From Erwinia_E haradaeae_C (GTDB lineage: Bacteria; Pseudomonadota; Gammaproteobacteria; Enterobacterales; Enterobacteriaceae), in contig NZ_LR217735.1 of assembly GCF_900698995.1 (NCBI RefSeq), positions 434,001-498,000 on the forward strand: a stretch of DNA of 64,000 bases, in the 5' to 3' direction. A program made the translations under genes and the position numbers. Within the stretch, counting starts at the first letter, position 1. Each line of letters starts with the position of its first letter. Below the pieces are notes generated by a model. It had not been told where the DNA came from, did not search any database, and saw nothing but the letters and a program-made list of their open reading frames with translations. Of this stretch, positions 8,512 through 18,479 are shown one piece after another.

Positions 8512-9741
8512 ATGGAAATATACCTAGTTGGTGGCGCTATTCGTGATGAACTATTAGATTTACCAGTGAAGGATAAAGATTGGGTAGTAGTAGGAGGTTC
8601 CCCCAAGCAAATGCTTCAATTAGGCTATAAAAAAGTTGGCCGTCATTTTCCAGTTTTTCTACATCCAATTAGTCGTGAAGAATATGCATTAGCTCGCACT
8701 GAGAAAAAATCAGGCAAAGGATATATCGGGTTTGTTTGTTATTCGAAACCTGATGTTACCCTTAAGGAAGATTTAGCTCGCCGTGATCTGACTATTAATG
8801 CTATTGCAAAGGATAAATATGGTGTATATTATGATCCATATGGTGGACGTATTGATCTTCAAAAGCGAAAATTGCGTCATATTTCTTCCGCTTTTTGTGA
8901 AGACCCGTTACGTGTATTACGTATAGCTCGTTTTTCTGCTTATTTTGCTAATTTACAGTTTCGAATTGCTCAAAAAACATGGAATCTCATGAAAAAGGTG
9001 GTAGATAGTGGAGAATTGTCTTCTCTTTCTCGAGAACGTATATGGAGAGAGATGGATCTTGCCCTTAAAACACATCATCCTCAGGTTTTTTTGCAGGTTT
9101 TAAAGGATTGCGGTGCTCTGAATAAACTATTCCCTGAATTAAATTTGGTATATTGTTCTTTTTTTTTCAAAAAAACACAAGGTCCCTTGATTACCACTAA
9201 TAAAAAAAATATTTTTTTAACATTATCTACAGTGGCAAAACATTGCTTAGAAGTTGATGTTCGATTTGCTGCGTTGTGCTATGATCTGAAAAAATCTATA
9301 ATAACACAAGATAATATCTCTAATAATGGCAAGGCTGATAAGATAGGCACTAGGATCATTTCAATTTTTTGTAACAGTCTGCAGATTCCAAAAAAATATC
9401 GTGATCTTGCATTATTAGTATCTGAATTTTATGGTGTATTGCATACCATTCATCTTTCTTCTCCTGAGGAGTTGATCACACTATTTAATCGTATAGATGC
9501 TTGGAGAAAGCCATATCGTGTAGAGAAGATCGCGTATATTATTGATGCTGATTCTAGTAAATGTAAAACATGTTCAGAGAATTTCTCCTCTAAGGGAGAG
9601 TATTTTTATCATACTTGGAAAATTGTCCAGAGTGTATCGACTCAGGAAATTATCTCTGCGGGATTTATAGGACAAAAAGTACGTGAGGAGCTTTGTAGAC
9701 GTCGAATTTCTGCCTTAACTATCCGGCAAAATTCTCAGTAA
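8512..9741 (+). CDS. cca: CCA-adding tRNA nucleotidyltransferase with eroded HD domain
   Basis: Cca adds or repairs the 3' CCA of tRNAs. The nucleotidyltransferase head is intact: YLVGGAIRDELL, DWVVVGG, RRDLTINAIA, EDPLRVLRIARFSA. In E. coli the C-terminal half carries an HD phosphohydrolase domain with the motif CHDLGKG. Here the equivalent reads CYDLKKS, and the following His-rich loop reads NNGKADK, so the metal ligands are gone and the phosphatase/phosphodiesterase activity is probably lost. The length from the preferred start is 409 residues, close to the usual 412, so the domain is kept as a fold but not as an enzyme. Start at 8512 (M-E-I-Y-L-V-G-G) with GGAG upstream. An in-frame ATG at 8485 is unconserved. 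Confidence 0.95.
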   Translation: MEIYLVGGAIRDELLDLPVKDKDWVVVGGSPKQMLQLGYKKVGRHFPVFLHPISREEYALARTEKKSGKGYIGFVCYSKPDVTLKEDLARRDLTINAIAKDKYGVYYDPYGGRIDLQKRKLRHISSAFCEDPLRVLRIARFSAYFANLQFRIAQKTWNLMKKVVDSGELSSLSRERIWREMDLALKTHHPQVFLQVLKDCGALNKLFPELNLVYCSFFFKKTQGPLITTNKKNIFLTLSTVAKHCLEVDVRFAALCYDLKKSIITQDNISNNGKADKIGTRIISIFCNSLQIPKKYRDLALLVSEFYGVLHTIHLSSPEELITLFNRIDAWRKPYRVEKIAYIIDADSSKCKTCSENFSSKGEYFYHTWKIVQSVSTQEIISAGFIGQKVREELCRRRISALTIRQNSQ

Positions 9742-11081
9742 AGTATTTAAAACTTTTTTAAATTTAGCAGTATATGCTAATACTATAGAATATGATGTTA
9801 ATTTTTAAGCTATGGATACATACTCTTTACAAGATGTTTTTGATCTTTTTGATAATTATTTATTGAATGAATATAATCAAAACACCTAAGATTTAACATT
9901 TTATTTTTTAATTACTCACATATACTGAATAAATCTAGAATAATGAAAAATAAATAAATCATTTATGGTAATTTAAAAACTAAATAAAAATTATACTCTA
10001 AAATAGTCAATAGTTTTTTAAAAGAGTAAAATAAAATGTGATAATTTGAATTTATGTCTGTTTTGTAATGGGTTTTTTTTGTCTAATTTTAATTAGACTT
10101 AACGTTTATTTTACTCATTAGTTTTCTTTCAGGAGAGCTGTGTATATGGACATATTTAATGATTTTATGAAAAATGACGTTAATATATCAAGCATATTTG
10201 CTTACTTAGTTAGTAAGCGCAACAGTAACATTGTAGTAATTGTTTAAATTTTAGTAATCTGTCAGATAATCAAAGTTTTTACATATATTATTGTGTGTAT
10301 TTTTGTATCAAAGAAACCTTTTTAAGATCTAATAAAGGTTATTCCTTTACTAAGTTGTCTTATGGGGTGTTTGAATATATTTATAGCATATTTTATATAT
10401 ATGATATATAAAATATCATATATTAACTTTAATATATATCAATTTAATATATTATAACATCTTGTATACTTATGTACATATTTTATGGAAAATTTTTAGT
10501 AAAATGATTAAAATTATAATTGAATAATTATTCTAGAATTTAATCAACTTTCACTATGTGTCTCTGCATGAATGTTTATAGAGTTTATAGTTATTTAGAT
10601 TTTTAGTTTTTAGATAATTAAAATTAGACAGGTTATATTGTATTTTTATATGTCATAGATATATAAGAGATAATATATCTATGAGATTGAAAGAGATTCG
10701 TAATTTTATTAATATAATATTATTTATAATAATAAAAGGAATCTATTTTGTGTGTGAAACTATAAGTTTCTTATATAATAAGATATTTCAGGAACTTAAT
10801 AATATTAAAGAACTAGATAATACAAAATGTAATAAGTTAAATCATTGAGTGCTATAGTGAGGCTAAGATTTGTATTACTTTCAAACAATTTGGCAATTGA
10901 TAATAATTTAAGTCTTATTTTAGCAGAAAATCATGAATATTAAGTAATTATGCTAGATATAAGTTTTTTTCCTAAATTAGAGTTGTCATCATAATTTATG
11001 ATTACAAAAGCATAGTTTTTTTAAGGATTATCTATTGTCTGTATATGAACTTGTATAAATAAGGTGTTTGTTGTAAGTGGT
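9742..11081. other. AT-rich spacer between convergent cca and rsmC
   Basis: About 1.3 kb with no conserved gene. It holds a 33-codon open frame with a good Shine-Dalgarno (10146-10247) and a small hairpin at 10081-10098 (gtctaatt/aattagac). The rest is A+T-rich with stops in all frames. Confidence 0.55.
10146..10247 (+). CDS. Unidentified 33-codon open reading frame
   Basis: An ATG at 10146 is preceded by AGGAGA with a plausible spacing of about 9 bases and opens a 33-residue frame ending in TAA. The product is M-D-I-F-N-D-F-M-K-N followed by V-N-I-S-S-I-F-A-Y-L-V, a short basic piece S-K-R-N, and a hydrophobic end. The DNA also forms a 7-bp hairpin (gcttact/agtaagc) at about 10200-10218. 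I do not recognise it. It could be a real small protein, or the surviving 5' end of a decayed gene, for example a small membrane protein of YibN type. Nothing around it helps. Confidence 0.25.
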   Translation: MDIFNDFMKNDVNISSIFAYLVSKRNSNIVVIV

Positions 11082-12098
11082 TTAATTATCTTTTATAGCA
11101 CTATAAACTTTGAAATATTTATTACATATTATCACTGTATGATGACCGAATACTTTATTTAATATATGGTGGTAAGGAAGAAACGAGTTAGCAACAATTC
11201 TTAATTCACCTCCTTTATATAAAAAATTAGGCGCATCTTTGATCAATGTTCGTGCAATATCTAAGGTTACTTTTGGTCCATCATGGAACGGTGGATTTGC
11301 CACAATCATATCGAAGCATCCTGTGATTTTAGAGTAAATATTGCTAGCTAGGACAGCTCCTTTTAGGTTATTGCATAATAGTGTAGCTTTGCTGGCCACA
11401 AGGGCTGCTACATTTATATCAGCTAAGGTAATATTAGCTGATGGTGAGCGGTTAGCTATAACAGCGGAAATTATACCTGTACCACAACCAACATCTAGAA
11501 TCTTTCCTTCCATGTCTTTCCTGAAAGTTGATAGTAAAAGCTCAGTTCCGTTATCTATACCATTATATCCGAATACCCCTGGTAAACTTTTAAGGGTTAT
11601 TCCTTCTACTAAATGTTCATGCCAAAATTCACATAGATTAAAATATGATTTTTTGGCAAGAGATCCATAATATAGACCGCAACGATAAGCGCTATCAATC
11701 TTTATTAGATTGACCCAATTTTCAAGCATACCGTGAGCGCTGCGTATGCCACTAGAATACTCTCCAACTATAAAAATATCACTTCCACATGTTAGTAAGG
11801 ATAATAAATTTTGTAACTGAAATTGCGCTTTTTTTTTATTATTTGGCCAATAATATATGAGAGTATCACAATTATCTAAGATGCTTGATATAGGTGATAG
11901 GCTAAAATAAACCTTAGTTTGTGGTATTTTTCTAAGAGTTTCCCATTGATGATATTGTTGGGTATGTATATAACTATTTTCTGTTTCTAGTTGAGCAGAT
12001 AATGTGTCTTGTAGATGACCAGAAAATACTATACGTCGTTTATTAAATTTATTATGATGCCGTAATAGCATTGCGCTAGCTGGACTAAAAATGGACAT
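11082..12098 (-). CDS. rsmC: 16S rRNA m2G1207 methyltransferase RsmC
   Basis: RsmC methylates N2 of G1207 in the small ribosomal subunit. It has a tandem methyltransferase-fold layout. The N-terminal domain contains CDTLIYYWPNNKKKAQFQL. The C-terminal catalytic domain contains the SAM loop ILDVGCGTGIISAVIA and the catalytic motif NPPFHDG. At 338 residues it matches the usual 343. It is divergent from holD, as in E. coli. No damage seen. Confidence 0.95.
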   Translation of the reverse strand: MSIFSPASAMLLRHHNKFNKRRIVFSGHLQDTLSAQLETENSYIHTQQYHQWETLRKIPQTKVYFSLSPISSILDNCDTLIYYWPNNKKKAQFQLQNLLSLLTCGSDIFIVGEYSSGIRSAHGMLENWVNLIKIDSAYRCGLYYGSLAKKSYFNLCEFWHEHLVEGITLKSLPGVFGYNGIDNGTELLLSTFRKDMEGKILDVGCGTGIISAVIANRSPSANITLADINVAALVASKATLLCNNLKGAVLASNIYSKITGCFDMIVANPPFHDGPKVTLDIARTLIKDAPNFLYKGGELRIVANSFLPYHHILNKVFGHHTVIICNKYFKVYSAIKDN

Positions 12099-12451
12099 TA
12101 ATACGTCCTATTTCATCATAGCTGTAATTGTATAATTTTATATTTTACAGACTGGTTGATAGATTGATCATTATCATATACTTAATATATTATATATAAT
12201 TATATTATATTATATTATATTATAAAATAATAGAATAATAGAATATTTTAGTATTGTCTAATACTAAATTTAATTTATAGTTTTACTAAACATTAATACA
12301 AGTCTGGTGATTTTCTAGAAAAATAGATAGGATATTTATTGTATTTCTACAGTTTTATAAAATTGCTATAAGCACAATTTTTCTCTTTATTTATTATGTA
12401 TATACACTTAATGAGTAGTGTTAAGGTTTAATTACTAGATAGGTAATTAGT
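12099..12451. promoter_or_regulatory. Divergent rsmC/holD intergenic region
   Basis: A 353-bp region between two divergent genes, so promoters for both should lie here. It contains a period-5 run of tatat units (about 12199-12224) followed by an 8-base repeat (aataatag). No convincing -35/-10 pair stands out in such A+T-rich DNA. Confidence 0.4.
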
Positions 12452-12853
12452 ATGTCTATAAGATGTCGCGATCAGTTGTTACAAAAAATAGGTATCACTC
12501 AGTATATATTGAAGCGTCTTTATGTCTTGGCAGGGGATATAGTGATTAAGCTTCCGGTAGAAACTCGTCTAGTTATCGTTTCAGATAGACCGCCGATTTT
12601 AACAGATTCACTAATAGTGGATGTGTTGCGAACTTTACATATAAAATTAACACAAGTGCAGGTTTTAACTAAAAAACAATTACTATTGTTACCAAAAGAT
12701 GCTAATCAGTACAGATGGCTTCTAGGTGTAAAATCTTCTAAACTTTTTACCGGAATTCAAATTACGTCACCTATATTATCAGAGCTGCATTATAATCCAA
12801 GCGCTAAACGAGCGCTTTGGAAGCAAATATATCAATATCAGTTAGATCTATAG
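12452..12853 (+). CDS. holD: DNA polymerase III psi subunit
   Basis: HolD (psi) bridges the clamp-loader complex and chi, and links the polymerase to SSB. The 133 residues match the usual 137. Conserved stretches are LLQKIGITQY near the N-terminus, ETRLVIVSD, SDSLIVDVLRTL-like TDSLIVDVLRTL, and the C-terminal ALWKQIYQY. The gene is divergent from rsmC, as in E. coli. holD is often missing from small endosymbiont genomes, so its survival here with holA suggests a fairly recent symbiont. The next gene in enterics, rimI, is present only as a trace. Identification rests on length, motif and synteny. Confidence 0.9.
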   Translation: MSIRCRDQLLQKIGITQYILKRLYVLAGDIVIKLPVETRLVIVSDRPPILTDSLIVDVLRTLHIKLTQVQVLTKKQLLLLPKDANQYRWLLGVKSSKLFTGIQITSPILSELHYNPSAKRALWKQIYQYQLDL

Positions 12854-12879
12854 AGTTTGATTTAAACATAATACACATA

Positions 12880-13080
12880 AGATTATGTCATTATAGAAAT
12901 GGCGTATAGCCTGGATTGTCTGATAAAGAAGAAAAAGAGTAGTTATTAATAAAAAATAAAGACCTCTTCTTTGTATTTTCATATGCTAATAGAGTGGTAG
13001 GTGTTTTAATACAAGAGACACTATAAAGAAGAATATTAATTTATTAATAGATATCTTTTTATGAAATTATATAAATCTGA
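12880..13080 (+). pseudogene. rimI: Probable remnant of ribosomal-protein acetyltransferase rimI
   Basis: In one frame (codons beginning near 12964) the translation reads L-F-F-V-F-S-Y-A-N-R-V-V-G-V-L-I-Q-E. This fits the RimI acetyl-CoA site region L-F-N-I-A-V-D-P-D-Y-Q-R-Q-G-L-G with small deletions. In the same frame about 78 bases on, I-S-F-Y-E-I-I-*-I fits I-A-L-Y-E-S-L-G-F. rimI directly follows holD in enterics. The stops and missing codons rule out a product. Moderate confidence. Confidence 0.42.
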
Positions 13081-13775
13081 TAGATTGTTATATAAATCTA
13101 ATTTAGATATTCTTAATCAGTGTTAGATAATGTACATACAATACTTACATTATTATTACAAGGCTATATTGTACATCTACAAATAATATAATTTCTAATT
13201 ATTTGGTGTATCTAGTAGTACTGTTACTAGATTATTAGTGCTTATTTGATTGTCAAAAAATATATACACACTTATTTAATGATTTATAATATTAGTACAT
13301 TATTCTTATTTATCTCCTAATATAATTAAGCAATATATAGTTAGATCTATAATGTGGGTTTACTTTATAGTAATTAATGGCTTATTTTAAAGTATTTCTA
13401 AAAGATTATTAACGAATTTTTATATTAAAAAACTGTAGTTGTATAGAAATATCTATTATTGAATATGACGTATGATAATGCATTTCATAGGTAAAATTAA
13501 TATAGCAATTTCTTTCTTTCATTTTGATCATTAGTATCTTTATATCAATGATATATTACATATATTATATGTACTATTTACTAATATAAATTTACTAAAA
13601 TATGAATACTGTATAAATTTTTTATAAAAAATAAATTTTATTTTAAATAACTCTGAAATTGTTTTATCTATATTTTATCGATAGCAAATATTAAGTGTAT
13701 GGCATTTACAATGTAAATATTTCATCCTTATTGATTATTTTTAGATTGCGCAACTGTCTTGCAGACAGAATGGGG

Positions 13776-13803
13776 ATTTTATTCATTTTTATATGAATAA
13801 AAT
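13776..13803. repeat. 11-bp perfect hairpin
   Basis: The arms attttattcat (13776-13786) and atgaataaaat (13793-13803) flank a 6-base loop. It is not followed by a T-run and lies in fossil DNA, so no function is proposed. Confidence 0.75.
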
Positions 13804-14260
13804 TCATGATAGATTGTACAATAGAGTTATACTAATGAGGTATATAAGATGAACTAAGATAGATACTATATTTTATTATATCGCATAAATAAATTATATT
13901 ATATATTTTGTATGTATAAAAACTACAGAAAGAGAGTCTTTAATATTTTCTCTTAATATTAGTATATTTAAGTAGTATATTTTCAGATTCTGATTATTTA
14001 GGTTACTATAGCTGATATTTTAAACTGATGCTTCAAAAAACAGGACAGGCCAGAATAACTGTAATGTTTGTGCTGTATCAGATACGTAGATGCATTTCCT
14101 GCATAGTAAAGTGTATACATTAAAATTAAAAATTAAATCAAGTGATTTAAAATTATTCTATGTGGCATAGCTACTCTTAAAATAAACTATTTCACTGTAT
14201 ATTTAACTTTATACAATGGTATGCATAACTTTATAAGGTCATCATTGGGCGAAAATGACT

Positions 14261-16861
14261 ATGGGTAAAGCTTTAGTAATAGTTGAGTCTCCGGCAAAAG
14301 CAAAAACCATTAATCAATATCTTGGCGGGGACTACATAGTGAAGTCCAGTGTAGGGCATATTCGTGATTTGCCTATTAATGGTTCGTCATTTTATAAAAG
14401 TACTGATTTAAACACTGCTGGCAATCATACAAAGATAAAAAGAAATGAGATAATGTGTCTAGTTAGTCGTATGGGAGTAAATCCTTTTAATAACTGGGAG
14501 GCTAATTATCACGTCTTGCCAGGTAAAGAAAAAGTTGTGTCAGAACTTAAGGAAATTGCTAAAAAGGTCGATCATATCTATCTTGCAACTGATTTGGATC
14601 GCGAAGGGGAAGCTATCGCATGGCATTTAAAAGAAGTTATTGGTGGTGAGCAATCACGTTATAGTCGCGTGGTGTTTAATGAAATAACTCAATCTTCTAT
14701 TTCTGAAGCTTTTAGTCAGCCTGGTGTCGTGAATATGTATCGTGTCAACGCGCAGCAGGCGCGTCGTTTTATGGATCGCGTGGTTGGTTATATGATATCA
14801 CCGATTCTTTGGAAAAAAATTTCACGAGGATTATCTGCTGGTCGTGTTCAGTCAGTAGCAGTGCGTCTGATTGTTGAGCGTGAACGTGAAATTAAAGCTT
14901 TTATCCCTGCAGCATATTGGACGCTTCATGCCTTTTTAAGAACCCCTGATGATATTGTTTTTCAAATGAAGGTAAAGAAATATCGCAAAAAATCTTTTTG
15001 TCCTATAAGTCTTTCTGAAATTCATAGTGCTAGCACTTTATTATCTAAATCTAACTTTATCGTTAAAGATTGTATAGATAAATTGATTACCATGAAACCA
15101 GGAGCTCCCTTTACTACTTCTACATTGCAACAGACTGCAAGCACACGTCTTGGTTTTAGCGTAAAACGCACAATGATGATGGCACAAACATTATATGAGG
15201 CAGGGTATATTACATATATACGAACTGACTCGACTAATCTCAGTCAGGATGCACTGGTTATGGTTCGAAGTTATATTAAAGAGAAATTTAGTACAAAATA
15301 TCTCCCAAAAATAGCGAGAGTATATCGTATTCAAGGGAACAGGAATGAAGCTCATGAAGCTATTCGCCCATCAGATGTAAAAGTACTTAGTATACAACTG
15401 CAGAATATGTCAGCTGATGCAAAAAAGTTATATCAGCTCATTTGGCGTCAGTTTGTTGCTTGTCAAATGGTCTCTGCACAATATCATTCTCGAACTTTAA
15501 TCGTAGAAGCGAAAGGTTTTAAATTGAGTACAAATGGACGCACTCTATTTTTTGATGGCTGGATGAAAGCAATACCTTCTTCAAGAAAGGATAATGAAGA
15601 TCAGATTATTCCGAAATTGGTAGTCGGCAGTGAGTTAAGTTTAAATAAACTTTTGCCTAATGAACATTTTACGCAGCCTCCTGTTCGATTTAATGAAGCG
15701 TTACTTGTGCGTGAACTAGAAAAACGTGGTATTGGTCGTCCTTCAACTTATGCATCTATCATTGCCACTATTCAGGAGCGTGGATATGTGAAACTCGATT
15801 CTCGTCGTTTTTACGCTAATAAAATAGGTGAGATAGTCACTGATCGGCTAACAGAAAATTTTCCTGACTTAATGAATTATAACTTTACTGCGAATATGGA
15901 AGATAACTTAGATCAGGTGGCAAATAATACAGCAGAATGGAAAATAGTTTTAGATGATTTTTTTATAAAATTTAGAGAGCAATTAACAGCAGCAGAAAGA
16001 GACCCTACGCAAGGCGGGATGAGGCCTAATAAAATAGTAAACACTTCTATTAAATGCCCTGCATGTACACGATATATGAATATTCGTACCGCTAAAACTG
16101 GAGTCTTTCTTGGATGCTGTGCATATACTTTAGAACCACAATTACGCTGCAAGCAGACTATTCATCTTATTCAGGATAATTCTGCACTACTCAATATGTC
16201 AAGTGACAATCATAGCGATACAGATATATTATGCACAAGACGTCGTTGTAAGTTGTGCGGTGTAGCTATGGATATATACTTTATAGATCATGAACGTAAA
16301 CTGCATATTTGTGGAGAAAATCCTGAATGCGATGGTTATGAGATTGAATACGGTAAATTTAACATAAAAAGTTATACTAAATCTGTTATAAAATGTGAGA
16401 AGTGTAACGCTGAAATGTTTATAAAACTAGGTCGTTTTGGGGAATATGTTGCTTGTGTTAATCATGATTGCAAAAATACACGAAAAATAATGCGCAATGG
16501 TGATATCGCTCCACCAAAAACAGACCCAGTGCCTTTGCCAGAGCTAATATGTGCAAAGTCAGATGCTTTTTTTGTTTTACGTGATGGGGCTTCTGGAATG
16601 TTCTTAGCGGCTAATACGTTTCCTAAATCACGTGAGACTAGAGCTCCTCAAGTGGTAGAACTTCAACGTTATCGTGATATTTTACCAGAAAAATGGTTAT
16701 ATTTAACTCATGCACCTACGATAGATTCAGATGGTAATATAGCAACAATACATTTTAGCAGAAAAACTAAAAAACAGTACGTGAGCACTAAAAAAGATGG
16801 TAAAAGTACTGGCTGGTTTGCATATTTTATTAATGGTAAATGGGAAGAGTTCCAAAGATAG
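14261..16861 (+). CDS. topA: DNA topoisomerase I
   Basis: TopA relaxes negative supercoils by breaking one strand. The protein opens with the TOPRIM domain (MGKALVIVESPAKAK), and the acidic triad appears in ATDLDREGEAIAWHL. The active tyrosine lies in YITYIRTDSTNLSQDA (about residue 320). Three C-terminal four-cysteine zinc ribbons are intact (CPACTRYM..., RCKLCGVAMD..., KCEKCNAEM...), followed by the C-terminal domains, so it is full length (about 866 residues). I choose the ATG at 14261, which gives M-G-K-A-L as in enterics. The ATG two codons earlier (14255) cannot be excluded. Confidence 0.96.
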   Translation: MGKALVIVESPAKAKTINQYLGGDYIVKSSVGHIRDLPINGSSFYKSTDLNTAGNHTKIKRNEIMCLVSRMGVNPFNNWEANYHVLPGKEKVVSELKEIAKKVDHIYLATDLDREGEAIAWHLKEVIGGEQSRYSRVVFNEITQSSISEAFSQPGVVNMYRVNAQQARRFMDRVVGYMISPILWKKISRGLSAGRVQSVAVRLIVEREREIKAFIPAAYWTLHAFLRTPDDIVFQMKVKKYRKKSFCPISLSEIHSASTLLSKSNFIVKDCIDKLITMKPGAPFTTSTLQQTASTRLGFSVKRTMMMAQTLYEAGYITYIRTDSTNLSQDALVMVRSYIKEKFSTKYLPKIARVYRIQGNRNEAHEAIRPSDVKVLSIQLQNMSADAKKLYQLIWRQFVACQMVSAQYHSRTLIVEAKGFKLSTNGRTLFFDGWMKAIPSSRKDNEDQIIPKLVVGSELSLNKLLPNEHFTQPPVRFNEALLVRELEKRGIGRPSTYASIIATIQERGYVKLDSRRFYANKIGEIVTDRLTENFPDLMNYNFTANMEDNLDQVANNTAEWKIVLDDFFIKFREQLTAAERDPTQGGMRPNKIVNTSIKCPACTRYMNIRTAKTGVFLGCCAYTLEPQLRCKQTIHLIQDNSALLNMSSDNHSDTDILCTRRRCKLCGVAMDIYFIDHERKLHICGENPECDGYEIEYGKFNIKSYTKSVIKCEKCNAEMFIKLGRFGEYVACVNHDCKNTRKIMRNGDIAPPKTDPVPLPELICAKSDAFFVLRDGASGMFLAANTFPKSRETRAPQVVELQRYRDILPEKWLYLTHAPTIDSDGNIATIHFSRKTKKQYVSTKKDGKSTGWFAYFINGKWEEFQR

Positions 16862-17261
16862 TTACGCATCTTATGTGAATTTTACTCATTACTAAAAACA
16901 CTTTTATTATTCTGTTAGTAATGAATTTATTCTAGCACAGAATAATATTAGATCCAATGAAACTTTAAAAAATACAAATGATGAGATTACTATTTAGCAG
17001 ATGTTTTGATAGCTTACTAAGCGTTATATCAGATAATTTATAATGAACTTAATAACCTATAATGATTGACAGTACTCTGTATGTAAGTTATGAGGTTTTA
17101 GATAGATAGTAGATTGAAAATAAAGAATTTCTTTATAGAATAAAACGTTCTGACAGTTTGTTACATATAGATATTTTTAGTATATCTATCTTCATGGATG
17201 AGACTAATATATTAGTAAATAATATATATTATATATACAGTGATTTTATGATAAATAGTCA

Positions 17262-17295
17262 TTAATCTTATATCTATTAATAGATATAAGATTAA
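17262..17295. repeat. Perfect 34-nt palindrome
   Basis: The sequence is identical to its own reverse complement over 34 bases, centred on ttaa. A second hairpin follows 8 bases later. The position, between topA and lpxM, is inside decayed DNA. Confidence 0.9.
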
Positions 17296-17303
17296 ATCTT
17301 TTG

Positions 17304-17329
17304 ATGATATACTAGTTTTAGTATATCAT
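17304..17329 (+). terminator. Terminator-like hairpin followed by T-run
   Basis: The arms atgatatact (17304-17313) and agtatatcat (17320-17329) enclose the loop agtttt and are followed by TTTT. It has the shape of a weak intrinsic terminator on the plus strand but is far from any intact gene, so it may be a relic. Confidence 0.4.
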
Positions 17330-18164
17330 TTTTGTAAGAAACATATTATATCATGACTGTAATCAGAGAACTAATATAGGCACATGCATAACATATTAAG
17401 TGTGATCAATTCATAGAGTGATATATTTAAAAAGTCCAATAATGATCATGATAAAATATCGTGATCAATAAAACACTGATAATAAAAATGAAAAATTTTT
17501 ATTTAAATATTAGCTAAAGCTAGATAGACAAAGATTGTTAAAATTTAAATCACTAGAATTTAATTAATGAATGGGTAGATATACAATCAGCGCTCTTGTT
17601 AAAATTTAACTAAATAATCACATTATTATAAATAATATTTTAATAATAGCTTGGAAGAACATTTAATATCTAATATATAGATGACATCTATTCTAGATGT
17701 GACTAGAATTATCATTTTTAAAATGCTACGTATATCTTATAGATAGTACATGCAATAGAAGTGTCACTAGTGATGAGAATCAAAGCGTCTGAGATAATAA
17801 ATTTTAAAAAAATAATCACCTTACATTGATTGGGCTATTCCTTATGTTGATAGTAGATTAATATTGATCATCAATTATATAGGAAAATTGATTTTTATAG
17901 AAAAGACTAAAAAATAAAATTATATAGTATCTATATTCTGTTAGTAATGTATGTATTGGTCAAGGTTATCTGAAATATTGCTACATACCTAGATGATACA
18001 CGTGGATTGATACTATAATTATAGATCTCTTAATGACGCTATTATACTGTAATAATAAAAGATTCAGTGTTGTATACTATAACAATTATATTTACCGTAT
18101 GGATCTTTGTAGATTTGCTTTTTAATGATGTTAAAAAATAAAATGTAATATCATAAATTACTTT

Positions 18165-18206
18165 ATTTTATAAAAAAGAAAATTATAATTTTCTTTTTTA
18201 TAAAAT
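18165..18206. repeat. Perfect 42-nt AT-rich palindrome
   Basis: Both halves (attttataaaaaagaaaatta and its complement) match over 21 bases without a loop. Only two G and two C positions are included, so part of the symmetry reflects base composition, but 42 consecutive matching positions is unusual even so. It lies inside the stretch where the upstream part of the mepM remnant would be. Confidence 0.9.
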
Positions 18207-18479
18207 TATAGAGACTCTATATATTTCTTAACTTAAGAAAGAAAAAAATGTCTATGCTTTAGGAGATAAAGTTGATATATAAAACAGCATTTATAATAAA
18301 AATAATTAGTTTTTATTACTGTGATAGGGATAGACGCAATTTAAATAATAGCGATCTTTTCTAAAAATCTACGTTATAAAATTAGTAGATAATAAATATT
18401 ATATATCATAATTCTAATGTAATGTTATTAATATAACATTAATGCATAATAAAAGACTATATATTATGAGTAACTATTA

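Larger units (their letters stand above)
12854..14260. other. AT-rich spacer holD to topA
   Basis: About 1.4 kb without an intact gene. It has a probable rimI remnant near its left end, a 6-bp hairpin (ctgtct/agacag, 13754-13768) and an 11-bp hairpin (13776-13803). The rest shows nothing recognisable. Confidence 0.55.

Noticed and set aside
10146..10247. Small open frame as a minE fragment
   Set aside because: A short K/N/I-rich similarity can be forced, but order and spacing do not hold. Left unidentified.
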